A stretch of 64,000 nucleotides of DNA from VAZQ01 sp963721005 (GTDB lineage Bacteria; Pseudomonadota; Alphaproteobacteria; Rhizobiales; Xanthobacteraceae), in contig CAVRHR010000008.1 in NCBI GenBank assembly GCA_963721005.1, positions 1 through 64,000 on the forward strand. The letters run 5' to 3'. Below, piece after piece: positions 17,872 through 28,270 of this stretch. The first letter of the stretch is position 1. The number at the start of each line of letters is the position of its first letter. The position numbers and the translations under genes were made by a program. Below the pieces are notes generated by a model that worked only from the letters and a program-made list of their open reading frames with translations, was not told where the DNA came from and did no database searches.

Positions 17872-19522
17872 ATGACCACAAAAAGCAAATGGCAAATCTT
17901 GATGTTGGGCGCATTCGCCGGCACCGCGCTCGTGCCTGCCCGCGCTTGGGCGCAGGAGGCTCAGATCGAACAGCTGCAGCGTCAGATCGATGCGTTGCAA
18001 CATCAGCTGCAAACCCTGCAAAAGCAGGTCACCGCGGCAAAAAAGAGCTCGCCGCCAGCTGCCCAGCCTCCGGCAGCCGAAGGCACCTATGCGGCGGCGC
18101 CTGCGCCGATGCCGGCCGTGAAGGCCCCCCCAGCGCCGCCCATCAAGCTGACTTGGGGCGGCTACCTGGCGGCGGAGTCGGTTTACCGTCAACGCAACAC
18201 CGTTTCCGACATGGGAACGCCCCTAACCTCGATCCCCTATCCATTTTCGCCACAGTACAATGAACCCGAGTTCCGCGGCAGCGCTCGCGCAAGCCGGCTT
18301 TCGCTGCTTGCCGAGGGTTCCCTCGAACTCCGTGCAAAAGCTTGCCGGCTACTTCGAGGTGGACTTCCTCGGAGCCGGCATCACCTCGAACTACAGTCAG
18401 ACCAACAGCTGGGCGCCGCGATTGCGCCACGCCTACTTCACCTATGACAACACCGACTGGGGCGCGCATTTCCTGGCCGGCCAGGCCTGGAGCCTGATCG
18501 TGCAGAATTCGCAAGGCATAACGCCGCGCAAGGAATATCTTCCGCTGACGATCGAGGGAAACTTCTTTGGCGGCTACAACTACCTGCGGAACTGGCAGCT
18601 GCGAATGGTCAAGGATTTTGGACCGATGTTCTCAGCCGGCCTGTCGTTCGAGGCTCCCGCCGAGCAGGTCTTCACCGGCGCCGGTGCGATCGGAAACAAC
18701 GGCACGCTGAATGGCCTGATCGTGAACTGGGCGAACCCGGGCAACACTTACCTTGGAAGCGGCGCATTCCCCAACAACTTCAACACGGAGACGGCGCCCG
18801 ACATCATCGGAAAGTTGGCGTTCGATCCGGGCTGGGGACATTACGAAGCGGTCGGGCTTCTCCGTTTCTTCACCGACAATGTCTTCACCTGCACGGTGGT
18901 CAATGCCGACGGCACATGCCCATTTACCGCGCCTAATGTCGGCACCGCGAGCTCCCACGTGGCCGTTGGCTGGGGCATCGGCGGCTCGGTATTGCTGCCC
19001 GTCATTGACAAGTATCTGGATCTTCAGGGCTCGGTCCTTTACGGAAAGGGCATCGGGCGATATGGCAACGACCAGCTGGCGGACGTCGTCGTTGCATCGG
19101 ATGGGACGCTGTCACCTATTACGGCCCTTCACGCGACGGTGGGAGCCGTCGGTCACCCCTGGGAAGGGTTTGATGTCTACGGCTACGCCGGGTTTGAGCG
19201 TGCCAACCCCAACGTCTTCGCATCCGCGGCCGGCGTCACGGGGTTTGGCAACCCCTTCGTGCTCAATACCGGATGCGAGGTCGCCACCGGCGCATCATTT
19301 ACCGGTGGCGCGAGCAACTGTGCGGCAATCAACCAGGAGATCGCCTCGGCGACCGTAGGCTTCTGGCAGAACCTCTACAAAGGGAGGTACGGCCGGGTTA
19401 CGTGGGGTTTGGAGTATGAATACATCGTGCGAAAAGCCTTCGACACGATTCCGGGCAACGGCGGTGCCGTTTCGACAAACGACAACGTCGTCATGTCGTC
19501 GTTCCGCTACTATCCCTTCTAA
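17872..19522 (+). CDS. Trimeric-type outer-membrane porin with coiled-coil N-terminus (DcaP-like), one frameshift
   Basis: The ATG at 17872 begins a signal peptide (ending RAWAQ) followed by a heptad-rich segment (EQLQRQIDALQHQLQTLQKQ) and a Pro/Ala linker, then a beta-barrel whose last residue is Phe (SSFRYYPF), as expected for BAM insertion. The frame must shift near 18325-18330, where GAACTC occurs; reading GACTC gives GSLDSVQKLAGYFEVDFLG and one continuous 549-residue protein. DcaP-like porins carry an N-terminal coiled coil and pass dicarboxylates or other anions. The family name is a judgement from architecture. It ends convergently 41 bases from the antiporter gene. Confidence 0.75.
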
Positions 19523-19563
19523 TCCCGCGATGACGCTTGCGCGCGTGATTGAGGCAGCCGCCG

Positions 19564-21252
19564 TCACCCGGCAAAAGTTAGACCGACAATAATCGGTCCC
19601 AGCACAGTCAACACGACGTTGGCGATGGCATACGGCACCGCCACGCCGAGAACTGGGGTTTGGCTGTCCGCAACCTCGCATGCGCTGGCGACGGCGGCAT
19701 CGACGGTCATTGCGCCCGCGAGTGCGCCGCAGACGATGACCGGGTTCATGCCCAGGACGCGATGGGCAAACAGAGTTCCAATCACCATCGGCGTCAGGGT
19801 GACGACTGCGCCGACGCCCAGCAGCATCAGCCCGTGTGCCTCGATCGCAGCCAATGCGGCCGGTCCGCTCGCGAGACCGATGGCGGCGATAAATCCGCCA
19901 AGCCCGAGATCCATCAGGGATTGCTGGGCCGCGGGCGGAAATGCTCCGAAGGTCGGTCGGCGCGATCGCAACCACCCGCACACAAGCCCAGCTATCAGCG
20001 CGCCGCCGCCCCCGCCCAGAGTGAGCACCACCGAACCGACCGTGAGACTGAGCAATCCGGCCAGCAGTCCGGCGGCGAGGCCGCCGGCGAAAAATGCAAT
20101 GTCCGTCCGGTCGGCCAGACGTATCGGCTGCCCGATCCTTGGAACGAGTCGATTCAGATCCTGATTGAGTGCGACAAGCGTCACCACGTCGCCGACATAG
20201 ATTCGCGTTCCTGGCGTCACCGGCACATCCTGGCCCTGGCGCGTCAACGCGCGCAGAAACACACCGTGCGCCGTGTCGCCGATCCGGTCGACGATTTCTG
20301 CCAATGTGCGGCCGTGCAGGCTGCGGGCGGTTACGAAGACCTCAAGCACGTCACCCGCTATGGACCGCATGACGTGCTCGCCTTCGATCTCCGGTCCGAT
20401 CATCAATGCGGCCGCAATAATAACCGACGAGGGTCCGGCCAGCAGGATCTCGTCACCTGCCCGCAGTGTGGTGTCGGCGAGGGGCTCCACATCCTGGCCA
20501 TTGCGGAGAATGCGCTCGATCACGGCCCGGCGACCGACCTGGATCTCGATTTCGTTCACCGTTCGGCCTTCGGCCCGCGACACCTGGTAAGCGCGCACCT
20601 GGAATTTTCTGTAGAGAAGATTGTTCGGCTTTGCCGCAGCGCCGCCCGACAGTGCCACCTCGAGCTTGGCCGCCTCTTCTTTGAGGTTGATGCCCATCAG
20701 CCGCGGCGCGACAAACGGCACGAAAATCAAGACCAGTATGTAGCCCAGGATGTAAGTGACCGCGTAGCCGGCTGCGATGTTTGCCTGTTGCTGTTTCAGG
20801 ACATCGGCCGGCAGCCCGAGCTGTTCCAGGGCGCCCAACGCGGTACCCATCATGGAGGTCTGCGTCAGGCTGCCAGCGCCAAGGCCGGCGGCCGCGCCCG
20901 GGCCGAGATGAAGCACGTGGGCGAAAACGAGAATGGCGATGAGCCCGCAGGTCCCCATGACAAGCGCCAGCGCAACCTGCGAGAGGGTCTGCAGGCTCAG
21001 CGAGGCAAAGAAGTTCGGTCCCGAGCGATAGCCGATGGTGAACACGAACAAGCCGAACAAGATCGACTTGAGCACCGGCGGGACGACGATCGCCCCGAAC
21101 TGGCCCAGCACGACAGCAACGATCAATGTGCAGGCCGGAGCGCCCAGCGCGAACCCATGGACACGAACGCGCCCGAGCAACACCCCGATGGCTACCGCCG
21201 CGAAGATGAAGACCTCGGGCGCCCGCTCGGCGACGTGATGTGCCCAATCCAT
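19564..21252 (-). CDS. AspT-family amino acid antiporter (aspartate:alanine exchanger type), copy 1
   Basis: A 562-residue membrane protein with the AspT/YidE/YbjL duplication: two blocks of about five helices flank a cytoplasmic part with two RCK_C-like domains (VRAYQVSRAEGRTVNEIEIQ and GDVLEVFVTARSLHGRTLAE). Conserved segments include GYRSGPNFFASL, GAGSLTQTSMMGTALGAL and GALAGAMTVDAAVASACEVA. In known systems AspT exchanges aspartate in for alanine out, an electrogenic step that, with cytoplasmic decarboxylation, builds proton motive force. It is the last gene of a four-gene operon, directly after aspartate 4-decarboxylase (63-base gap). Confidence 0.88.
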   Translation of the reverse strand: MDWAHHVAERAPEVFIFAAVAIGVLLGRVRVHGFALGAPACTLIVAVVLGQFGAIVVPPVLKSILFGLFVFTIGYRSGPNFFASLSLQTLSQVALALVMGTCGLIAILVFAHVLHLGPGAAAGLGAGSLTQTSMMGTALGALEQLGLPADVLKQQQANIAAGYAVTYILGYILVLIFVPFVAPRLMGINLKEEAAKLEVALSGGAAAKPNNLLYRKFQVRAYQVSRAEGRTVNEIEIQVGRRAVIERILRNGQDVEPLADTTLRAGDEILLAGPSSVIIAAALMIGPEIEGEHVMRSIAGDVLEVFVTARSLHGRTLAEIVDRIGDTAHGVFLRALTRQGQDVPVTPGTRIYVGDVVTLVALNQDLNRLVPRIGQPIRLADRTDIAFFAGGLAAGLLAGLLSLTVGSVVLTLGGGGGALIAGLVCGWLRSRRPTFGAFPPAAQQSLMDLGLGGFIAAIGLASGPAALAAIEAHGLMLLGVGAVVTLTPMVIGTLFAHRVLGMNPVIVCGALAGAMTVDAAVASACEVADSQTPVLGVAVPYAIANVVLTVLGPIIVGLTFAG

Positions 21253-21315
21253 CTGCCAACCAGTCCGACAACGAGGTTAACCGCCTCCGCCTTCTGCCGC
21301 GATTGACGGCACCTC

Positions 21316-22935
21316 CTATTTACGCGGTGCAGCCGCTTGCGAGGCTTCGAACGCATCCCGGTAGCCGCGGGCGACGGCCCGCACGCCGCGTCCGATGTCC
21401 TCGTAGGCCTCGTCGGGCAGGTTCGCCAGCGAAACGCGCAGCGACCAGTCCGGAGCCGCAAATCCGCCGCCGTTCAGCAGCACGATGCCGTGCGCCTCGG
21501 CCAGCCGGAAGGCGAGGTCGAGCGGATGAACCGTCTTCTTCAGGTATTCGACCGCCTGGTCGCCGATGTTCTTGCGCGCCCAGAACTCGAAATCGACCAG
21601 ACCGTAGTAGGCATCGTAGCTGGGGTTGGGGGAGAGGTGCAGTCCCATGCCTTCGATCATGGCCCAGACGCGGCGATGGACGATCTCCTGGCATGCCTTC
21701 TGATATTCCTTCTTTGCATCCATCAGCTCGCAGAGCGAGAACAGGCTCATCATGACCTGCTGCGGCAGCGAGAGGCCGGCCGTATGGTTGAGCGCCACGT
21801 CGCGGCTGTCGGCCACGATGCGGTCGATGAACTTTAGCTTGCGCGGGTCGAGCGTGAGCGCGCCGTACCGCTTGTCCAGCGCCTTGATGTCGGCGTCCGG
21901 GAGCTTCGCAATCATCTTGTCGAAGACATTGTCCTCATGCACGGCGATGACGCCGAGCCGCCAACCGGTGCAGCCGAAATATTTGGAGTAGGAATAGACG
22001 CCGATCGTGTTCTGGGGAAGCTCGCCGAGGAGCGAGCGGAAATCATCCACGAAGGTTCCATAGACGTCGTCGGTCAACAGCATCAAGTCCGGCCGCTTGT
22101 TCTTCACCAGGCTGGTGATCTTGGCGATCGTTTCCTTGCTCATGCCCATCCCGGTGGGATTGCCTGGATTGACGACGAAGAACGCCTTGATCTTCGGATC
22201 TTCGAGCTTCTTGATCTCTTCGTCCGTGTATTGAAAGCGATTTTCCTGCGGCGCCTTGATCTCCACCATCTTGAGATCGTAGTCCTCAAGATGCGTCATC
22301 TCGAGATACGGGGTGAAAATGGGCGTGCCGAGCGCGATCGTATCGCCCGGATGCAGCAGCCGATTGGCCTTAAGCGATTTGAAGATGTAGCACATTGCGG
22401 CCGTGCCGCCTTCGACCGCATAGAGGTCGAATTTGCCGGCAGGACGCGGATTACCGCACATCGCCCACATCAGATATTCGTGCACGATCCGCTCGTTGTG
22501 GACCAACATGCGGTCGGGCACCGGATAGTTGTCGCCGATGATGGAATCGACCAGTTCGTGGATGAACGCGTCCCGGTCGAACCCGAAGGTTTTGGTCGCG
22601 AATCTTTCCATTTCGGAAAGGAATGCGGCTCCCGGAGCATCCTTCTGCTTCTCGATCCACACATCAAAGCGGTGCGCGATGCCGCTTGCCTGCGGCATGC
22701 CGCCGATCCCGGCGGGGTGCTCCATCACCCGCTTGCTTTCGGTGATGGCGAACTGGCCGAGCAGGAAGAAGCCTTCGCGCGGTTTCGTTGCAATCCAGTT
22801 GGGGTTGCCGCGGCCGGCGTTGAGGAACGCAGATTGCGTGGTCCGCGATGTCTTCTTGGCCAGATTGATCAGCTCGTCCTTGATCTCGAACGGGCTCAGA
22901 GCCTCGAACTTGCGCAGCGTCAGGATGTCGGTCAT
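21316..22935 (-). CDS. asdA: L-aspartate 4-decarboxylase (bifunctional aspartate aminotransferase/decarboxylase)
   Basis: A 539-residue fold-type I PLP enzyme that converts L-aspartate to L-alanine and CO2 (EC 4.1.1.12). The PLP Lys is in SYSKYFGCTGWRLG near residue 316. Other supporting segments are NAGRGNPNW near the N-terminus, VVNPGNPTGMGMS and LTDDVYGTF. The length fits the AspD/AsdA family, which is longer than ordinary aminotransferases. AAAGGAG lies upstream of the ATG. AspT-type antiporters flank it on both sides, matching the known aspT-aspD partnership. Decarboxylation consumes a proton, and exporting alanine for aspartate completes the cycle. Confidence 0.92.
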   Translation of the reverse strand: MTDILTLRKFEALSPFEIKDELINLAKKTSRTTQSAFLNAGRGNPNWIATKPREGFFLLGQFAITESKRVMEHPAGIGGMPQASGIAHRFDVWIEKQKDAPGAAFLSEMERFATKTFGFDRDAFIHELVDSIIGDNYPVPDRMLVHNERIVHEYLMWAMCGNPRPAGKFDLYAVEGGTAAMCYIFKSLKANRLLHPGDTIALGTPIFTPYLEMTHLEDYDLKMVEIKAPQENRFQYTDEEIKKLEDPKIKAFFVVNPGNPTGMGMSKETIAKITSLVKNKRPDLMLLTDDVYGTFVDDFRSLLGELPQNTIGVYSYSKYFGCTGWRLGVIAVHEDNVFDKMIAKLPDADIKALDKRYGALTLDPRKLKFIDRIVADSRDVALNHTAGLSLPQQVMMSLFSLCELMDAKKEYQKACQEIVHRRVWAMIEGMGLHLSPNPSYDAYYGLVDFEFWARKNIGDQAVEYLKKTVHPLDLAFRLAEAHGIVLLNGGGFAAPDWSLRVSLANLPDEAYEDIGRGVRAVARGYRDAFEASQAAAPRK

Positions 22936-23001
22936 GGCTTGCTCCTTTCAACTCAGCTATCAAATCGCATTAACATTCACTGTGCGCTATCGCCTTTGGA
23001 T

Positions 23002-24693
23002 TCAGGTCAGCAATATGACGAGCACCATTCCCCAGATCGTCAGCAGCGTGTTCCCGACCGCATACGTAACCGTGTAGCCAAGACCGGGAATCTGGCTCTT
23101 GGCCCGATCGTTGATCATGCCCAGCGAGGCTGTCGTGGTGCGCGCACCCGAACAGCATCCCAGCAGGATCGCGTCGTCGAAGCGGAACAGATATTTTCCC
23201 ATATACATGGCCAGGATCAGCGGCACGGTCGTGACCGCCATGCCCCACAGGAACAGGCCGAAGCCGAGCTGCTGCAGCCCGGAGACAAAGCCCGGCCCCG
23301 AAGAGATACCGACGACCGCGATGAAGACGTTCAAGCCGACCGAATTCATGAACCATACGGTCGGTGACGGGATTCGGCCAAAGGTCGGTTGCACCGAGCG
23401 CAGCCACCCGAAGAAAAGGCCGGAGATCAACGCGCCGCCGGAGGTCGAGAGCGTGAGCGGCACGCTGCCGATCTTATAGACCACCGCGCCCACGAGCGCG
23501 CCGATCGCGATCGCGGCGCCAATGAACGCCACATCGGCCACGTCGGTCGCGCGGTCCGGAACGCCCAGCATCTTGGTCGCGGCGGCGATGTCCGGGGTGC
23601 GTCCGACCAGGGTCACGATGTCGCCCCGCTGCAACACGGTGCTCGGTAGAATCGGGATATCAGTCGCCGTTGCCCCCCTGGTGATCTTGCGCAGGAACAC
23701 GCCGCGCGCTGCCGGGCCTCGTGCCAATTCAGCCAGCGTCTTTCCGTCAGCCTCCTTGCTGGTGACGTAGACATCTACGCCTTCCACCGGAACTGCCAAG
23801 AGCTCGCGGTCGTCGACCTCTGCGGCCGCGGTTCCGATCAGGTTCACCAGCACCTCGCGCCGACCGGCCACCGCCACAGTATCGCCCGCCCGGATGACGG
23901 TGTCGGCCGTAGCGTCGATGATCTGGTCGCCGCGCCGAATGCGCTGGACGAATACGCGCTGATCGGGCAGGAGCGCCTCGGCTTCCTGCACCGTCTTGCC
24001 TACGGTCTGGCCTCCTTCCCGTACCTGGAACGCCCGCAGGGAGAACTGGTGCCACGCGGTACCGGGTCCACCCGCCTGTTTCTTGCCTCCGTGCACTTCC
24101 TCGTAGCGTTTGCACGCGACCTCGAGATCGATCCCCAGCAAGGCCGGGCCGAGCAAGGCCAGCACGAGCGCGGAACCGATCGTGCCGAAGATATAGGTGA
24201 CCGCATATGCGACCGGCATTGCATCCAGGAGCTTCTTGGTTTCTTCCGGCGACAGGCCGAGGCGGTTGATCGCGTCGGTCGCAAGGCCCATGGATGCCGA
24301 GATCGTCTGCGAACCCGCGTAGAGCCCCGTGGCGGAACCGACGTCATATCCGGCCAGCTTGGCGCCGGCATAGGCGGCGATCAGGCAGAACAGGCAGGTC
24401 ACAGCCGCGAACAGCGCCTGCGGCATTCCATCCTGCGCGATGCCGCGAACGAACTGCGGTCCGACACCGTAGCCGATGGCGAACAGGAACATCAGGAAGA
24501 AGGTCGGCTTCAGCGGGCCCGTAATTGTGATGCCGAGCTGGCCGATGATTACGGCGGCGATCAGGGTGGCGGTCACCGCCCCGAGCCCGAGACCTTTGTA
24601 GGTAAAGGACCCGAAGTAGTATCCAAAGGCCAAGGACAGGAAGATGGCGATTTCCGGATAGGTTCGGAGCGTCTGAACGAACCATTCGATCAT
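23002..24693 (-). CDS. AspT-family amino acid antiporter, copy 2
   Basis: The start is set at 24693 (MIEWFVQTLRTYPEIAIFLS, 563 residues), preceded by AGGTG; a frame back to 24771 would overlap the upstream gene. It has the same two-block membrane layout with central RCK_C-like domains (FSLRAFQVREGGQTVGKTVQ). Conserved features include GYGVGPQFVRGI, GSQTISASMGLATDAINRLG and CCSGARTTTASLG. It differs enough from copy 1 to suggest different substrates, perhaps one pair per decarboxylase. It begins 16 bases after the large decarboxylase stop, so the two are likely co-translated. Confidence 0.87.
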   Translation of the reverse strand: MIEWFVQTLRTYPEIAIFLSLAFGYYFGSFTYKGLGLGAVTATLIAAVIIGQLGITITGPLKPTFFLMFLFAIGYGVGPQFVRGIAQDGMPQALFAAVTCLFCLIAAYAGAKLAGYDVGSATGLYAGSQTISASMGLATDAINRLGLSPEETKKLLDAMPVAYAVTYIFGTIGSALVLALLGPALLGIDLEVACKRYEEVHGGKKQAGGPGTAWHQFSLRAFQVREGGQTVGKTVQEAEALLPDQRVFVQRIRRGDQIIDATADTVIRAGDTVAVAGRREVLVNLIGTAAAEVDDRELLAVPVEGVDVYVTSKEADGKTLAELARGPAARGVFLRKITRGATATDIPILPSTVLQRGDIVTLVGRTPDIAAATKMLGVPDRATDVADVAFIGAAIAIGALVGAVVYKIGSVPLTLSTSGGALISGLFFGWLRSVQPTFGRIPSPTVWFMNSVGLNVFIAVVGISSGPGFVSGLQQLGFGLFLWGMAVTTVPLILAMYMGKYLFRFDDAILLGCCSGARTTTASLGMINDRAKSQIPGLGYTVTYAVGNTLLTIWGMVLVILLT

Positions 24694-24709
24694 AGCGGCA
24701 CCTATTGAT

Positions 24710-27505
24710 TCACGCGACCCGTCGCCCTGTCCCTTGCCCGACAGGACGTCTTTCGCCGCGAATGCGTTCACGGGGCGATCTCGGCGGCAAGTTCGCGGGC
24801 TCTGTCACCGCCTCGTTGCGCACCAGCTTCAGGCCTGCAGCAGCGTTGTAACCATGGATCTCTTTCACATCGAGCTTGCGCATGAAGTCGATCGCCCCCT
24901 GCGTTATCACTTGGCCCGGCACCATGATCGGGAAGCCCGGCGGATACGGGATGATGAAATTGGCGGAGACGAGATCAGGCCCCACCTTCAGCCTCCGGTC
25001 GATCTCCGGATCCGTTAGCCGGATGTATTCGCAGCCTTCGGCATTATAAGCGGCGTAAAATCCGGCCCGGATATCGCCCTCGTTCGTTCTCTTTCCCGCA
25101 TCCTTGCGGAAGGTGCTGTGGAAATGGGAGAAGTTGGGCAGGTCCGGCACATCAGTCATCAGGCTCTTCACTCGAGCCTCGAAGGCCTGCCGGACCCCGG
25201 CACCTCCCTGTGCCAGTCGCTGATCGATCTCGCTGCTGATCTGCACCAGGACGCGGATCAGCTGGGCGACGTCGCTGCGCGTGTTGTTTATGTTTGACTG
25301 TAGCAGGACGGAGTTGCGCGACGTCTTATTGAGCTGAATGTTGTAGTCGTTTGCCAGTATTCCCTTGAATTGTGTGCCGTCAAATCCGGCTGTTCCACAG
25401 ACGAGTGTCATGCGCGTCGGGTCAAGGCAAAATTCATCTTGCTTGATACTGCGCAGCGCCACGGACCAGTTCGACTTGGGGTCGAGATAGTCTACGAATC
25501 CGCTCTCGCGATACGATGCCGGCACCATCTTGTCGGCCCCGAGAATATGAAAGTACTTGGAGATCAATGGGTGTGCGCCGACCGCCAGCCGGATTGCCAG
25601 CGCGACCTCGATCGCGTTGTGCACGAGGCCATATCCTTCCAATTCCATCTGCCGACGCGCTACATCCAGGCTGGCGATCAGCTGCTGGTTGGGGCTGGTG
25701 GACGCGTGCGTGAAGACCGCTTCCCGGAACTGGGCCTCCACAGTGTGGAATTCGATATCCTTCACCAGCAGCATCGATCCCTGCCGCAGGGCCGACATGG
25801 ACTTGTGCGTGGAGTTCGTCTGATAGATCCGCAGCTTCATCCGGTGCGGGTCGGGGATCAGTCGTGTATCCAGCAGCACATCGTCAGATGGGTCGTTGCC
25901 GAGCTCCGCCTGTTGCTTTTCAAAGTCCGCGATCGCACGAGGATCGCGCATCCAAGCCTCGATATCGTTCGCTGCCCCCATCGCTGTGCGCGGGCGCAAG
26001 AAGGGGGAGAATCGCGCGAAGCCAAACCACGCCTCATCCCACAGAAAGATGAGGTCCGGCTTGATCGCTAGACATTCTTCCATTACTCGCCGTGTGTTGT
26101 AGATGTGACCATCGAATGTGCAGTTCGTCAGATCCACCATCTTCACGCGGTCGAGCCGGTCATCGGCCTTAAGATCCAACAGCGCCTGCTTGATCGTCCG
26201 AAGCGGCACCGCGCCATACATCGAGTATTCCGTCATCGGAAATGCTTCGACGTACAGCGGATGAGCTCCGGCGAGCACCATGCCGTAATGGTGCGATTTG
26301 TGGCAGTTCCGATCCACGATCGCGATGTCGCCGGGTGCAAGCAGCGCCTGGATCGCCATCTTGTTCGAGGTGGAGGTTCCGTTGGTGACGAAGAAGGCGT
26401 GATCGGCGCCGAAGGCACGCGCCGCCATTTCCTGCGCCTTCTTGATGTTGCCGGTGGGCTCCAAGAGGCTATCAAGACCGCCGGTCGTCGCGCTGCTCTC
26501 GGCGAGGAAAAGCGTCGGTCCATAGAATTCGCCCATGTCGCGAATCCAGTCCGACTTGAAGATCGATTTGCCGCGCGCAATCGGCAGTGCGTGAAAAGTA
26601 CCGATCGGCCGCTGCGCATATTTCTTCAGATTGTTGAAGAACGGGGTGTCGTACCGATCTTGCACGCCTTCGAGGATTGCGAGATGCAGCTCGAGCAGCT
26701 CCTCGACGGCATAGAAGACGCGGCGGAAGACGTTTGCCTTGAGGTTCCCGGCGATGTCCTCGACCTGCCCGTTGCTCACCAGGTAAAGATCGAGCTCCGG
26801 CCGCAAGCGTTCGAGGATCTCGGCGAGGTGCAAGGCCGATGCTTGCGCGGCTTCGGCCTGGCCCATGGTTTCGGTCAACGCCCGCAGGGTCGGGGCGTCG
26901 TGCCGCGAGCGGAACGTGAAACCTTCATGGATCACGACGGCCGCAAGATCGGGATTCAACACGGCCGCGCAGAAAGCGTCCTCGAAGCTGCCCACGAAGA
27001 CCGGCTCGTAGATGAACGCGTCCAGCGGCCGGCGAAGCCGGCGCCATTCCGCAGCAAGCGCGGGCCATCGCGCCGCAGGGGCTCCGGTGACGATCGCAAT
27101 CTCAAAATAGGGCCGATGCACATCCGAACGTCCGAGCGCAGGCGGCAGCACGTCTGCCGCCGTTCCCCCATCATCCTCATGTGCATCCCAATCCGCGGGG
27201 TTTTGGCGAAAGGATCGGGTCAGGATGGCGCGGGTCAAGCGACGGGCAAGAGAGGCAGTCGCCCGCGCATCGCCTTCGGCAGCGCGTTCGCGCAGAGCGG
27301 CCATCAGCTCGCAGCCGGGATAAGCGTGGAATTCCTCGGTCGCTGTCAACTCGCCAAGCGCCGCCTCGACCTTGGGGCGGCTGGACGATCCAGCGGCCCA
27401 GGACTCGGCCAGCTCCACCAGATTCCTCCACTGGTCGCCTCTGGCGCCAGGGCCGGCGAAAAACCGATCGATCCGAGCTCCATGGCTGACGGCTCCCTTT
27501 GACAT
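24710..27505 (-). CDS. Large PLP decarboxylase of the Orn/Lys/Arg family
   Basis: MSKGAV at 27505 is chosen as start (931 residues) because GAGGAG lies 8 bases upstream and the FNR box would place transcription start near 27536, beyond the alternative start at 27553. The first 250 residues are an extended N-terminal region; the PLP domain follows (TNGTSTSNKMAIQALLAPGD, DEAWFGFARF) with the PLP Lys in NSTHKSMSALRQGSM near residue 566. The C-terminal domain includes IPYPPGFPIMVPGQ, typical of bacterial biodegradative Orn/Lys/Arg decarboxylases. The substrate could be arginine, lysine, ornithine or another amino acid. It heads the antiporter operon. Confidence 0.87.
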   Translation of the reverse strand: MSKGAVSHGARIDRFFAGPGARGDQWRNLVELAESWAAGSSSRPKVEAALGELTATEEFHAYPGCELMAALRERAAEGDARATASLARRLTRAILTRSFRQNPADWDAHEDDGGTAADVLPPALGRSDVHRPYFEIAIVTGAPAARWPALAAEWRRLRRPLDAFIYEPVFVGSFEDAFCAAVLNPDLAAVVIHEGFTFRSRHDAPTLRALTETMGQAEAAQASALHLAEILERLRPELDLYLVSNGQVEDIAGNLKANVFRRVFYAVEELLELHLAILEGVQDRYDTPFFNNLKKYAQRPIGTFHALPIARGKSIFKSDWIRDMGEFYGPTLFLAESSATTGGLDSLLEPTGNIKKAQEMAARAFGADHAFFVTNGTSTSNKMAIQALLAPGDIAIVDRNCHKSHHYGMVLAGAHPLYVEAFPMTEYSMYGAVPLRTIKQALLDLKADDRLDRVKMVDLTNCTFDGHIYNTRRVMEECLAIKPDLIFLWDEAWFGFARFSPFLRPRTAMGAANDIEAWMRDPRAIADFEKQQAELGNDPSDDVLLDTRLIPDPHRMKLRIYQTNSTHKSMSALRQGSMLLVKDIEFHTVEAQFREAVFTHASTSPNQQLIASLDVARRQMELEGYGLVHNAIEVALAIRLAVGAHPLISKYFHILGADKMVPASYRESGFVDYLDPKSNWSVALRSIKQDEFCLDPTRMTLVCGTAGFDGTQFKGILANDYNIQLNKTSRNSVLLQSNINNTRSDVAQLIRVLVQISSEIDQRLAQGGAGVRQAFEARVKSLMTDVPDLPNFSHFHSTFRKDAGKRTNEGDIRAGFYAAYNAEGCEYIRLTDPEIDRRLKVGPDLVSANFIIPYPPGFPIMVPGQVITQGAIDFMRKLDVKEIHGYNAAAGLKLVRNEAVTEPANLPPRSPRERIRGERRPVGQGTGRRVA

Positions 27506-27570
27506 TGACGCATCTCCTCGGCCGCGCTCAGTTTCTGTTGCATTCTGTTGCACGGATGTCGCCGGCCGAT

Positions 27571-27584
27571 TTGACCTAGATCAA
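27571..27584 (-). promoter_or_regulatory. FNR/FixK-type box TTGACCTAGATCAA
   Basis: This perfect TTGA-N6-TCAA site is centred 72 bases before the chosen start of the large decarboxylase. A class II position (-41.5) would put transcription start near 27536 with a 31-base leader, so low-oxygen activation of the whole decarboxylase/antiporter operon is likely. Confidence 0.65.
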
Positions 27585-27758
27585 ATGATGGGCGCGCCTT
27601 AGCCCCTTGCTGTCCTTGTTGCTCTGGAGCAAATCACCCTGATCGAAAGCGGGAGGAGTCCCGATCGGGTTTCCACCGGACTAAGAGATACGTTTCCGCG
27701 CCCGGGGCTCAGCGTGCGAGCGGCGGCAACAGCTGCAATTCAGGATTGTAGATTATTT

Positions 27759-27905
27759 TTAACGGCTGGGTGTTGCTTTGGTACAGTAGCGGGTGATGAA
27801 CCGCTGCTGTTTTGCCGGAGGCAATAGGCCATTGATTCGAGCGACTAGCGCAGCCCATAGAGGCGCGGACGCGCTAGGGCCGCCGTTCGGCTGTGGCTCT
27901 GCCAC
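27759..27905 (-). pseudogene. Possible remnant of a sedolisin (S53) peptidase
   Basis: A minus-strand frame contains GGPSASAPLWAALVARIN, which resembles the catalytic-Ser loop of S53 peptidases (GGTSA.APLWAAL). Nothing of the Glu/Asp part of the active site is seen upstream. It looks like an isolated relic and is tentative. The remaining bases between 27585 and 28270 show no other gene. Confidence 0.35.
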
Positions 27906-28270
27906 AAAAATAAGGTCATACATCGGCTTTCCCGCGAGCGCTGACACGTCGGTCGAGCTGACGAGGGCGGGGGCGATCAATGACGGCTCTTCCCTGGAAC
28001 GGGACGCCGGGGTGCGTTTCCGCATCGGGCCGGTTCTGTTGGTATGCGCAAAATCGAGATGTGTCACGGTCGCTCGTCTGCCATAGCGTCCGTGCCGGCG
28101 GCTCCTGCGCACGGTGACTGTGGGCCAGGACGGTGAATCATTGCAACGCAGCAACTTCCCGGCCACCCCCGGCCTCCGTGAGGTAGCCTGAGCCTTCTTT
28201 TGGGACGAAGGCGACTATGATCAATTGCACCGCTTCATTGCGGTCGGGGCCTGCCGAAACTTGTTTCGCT

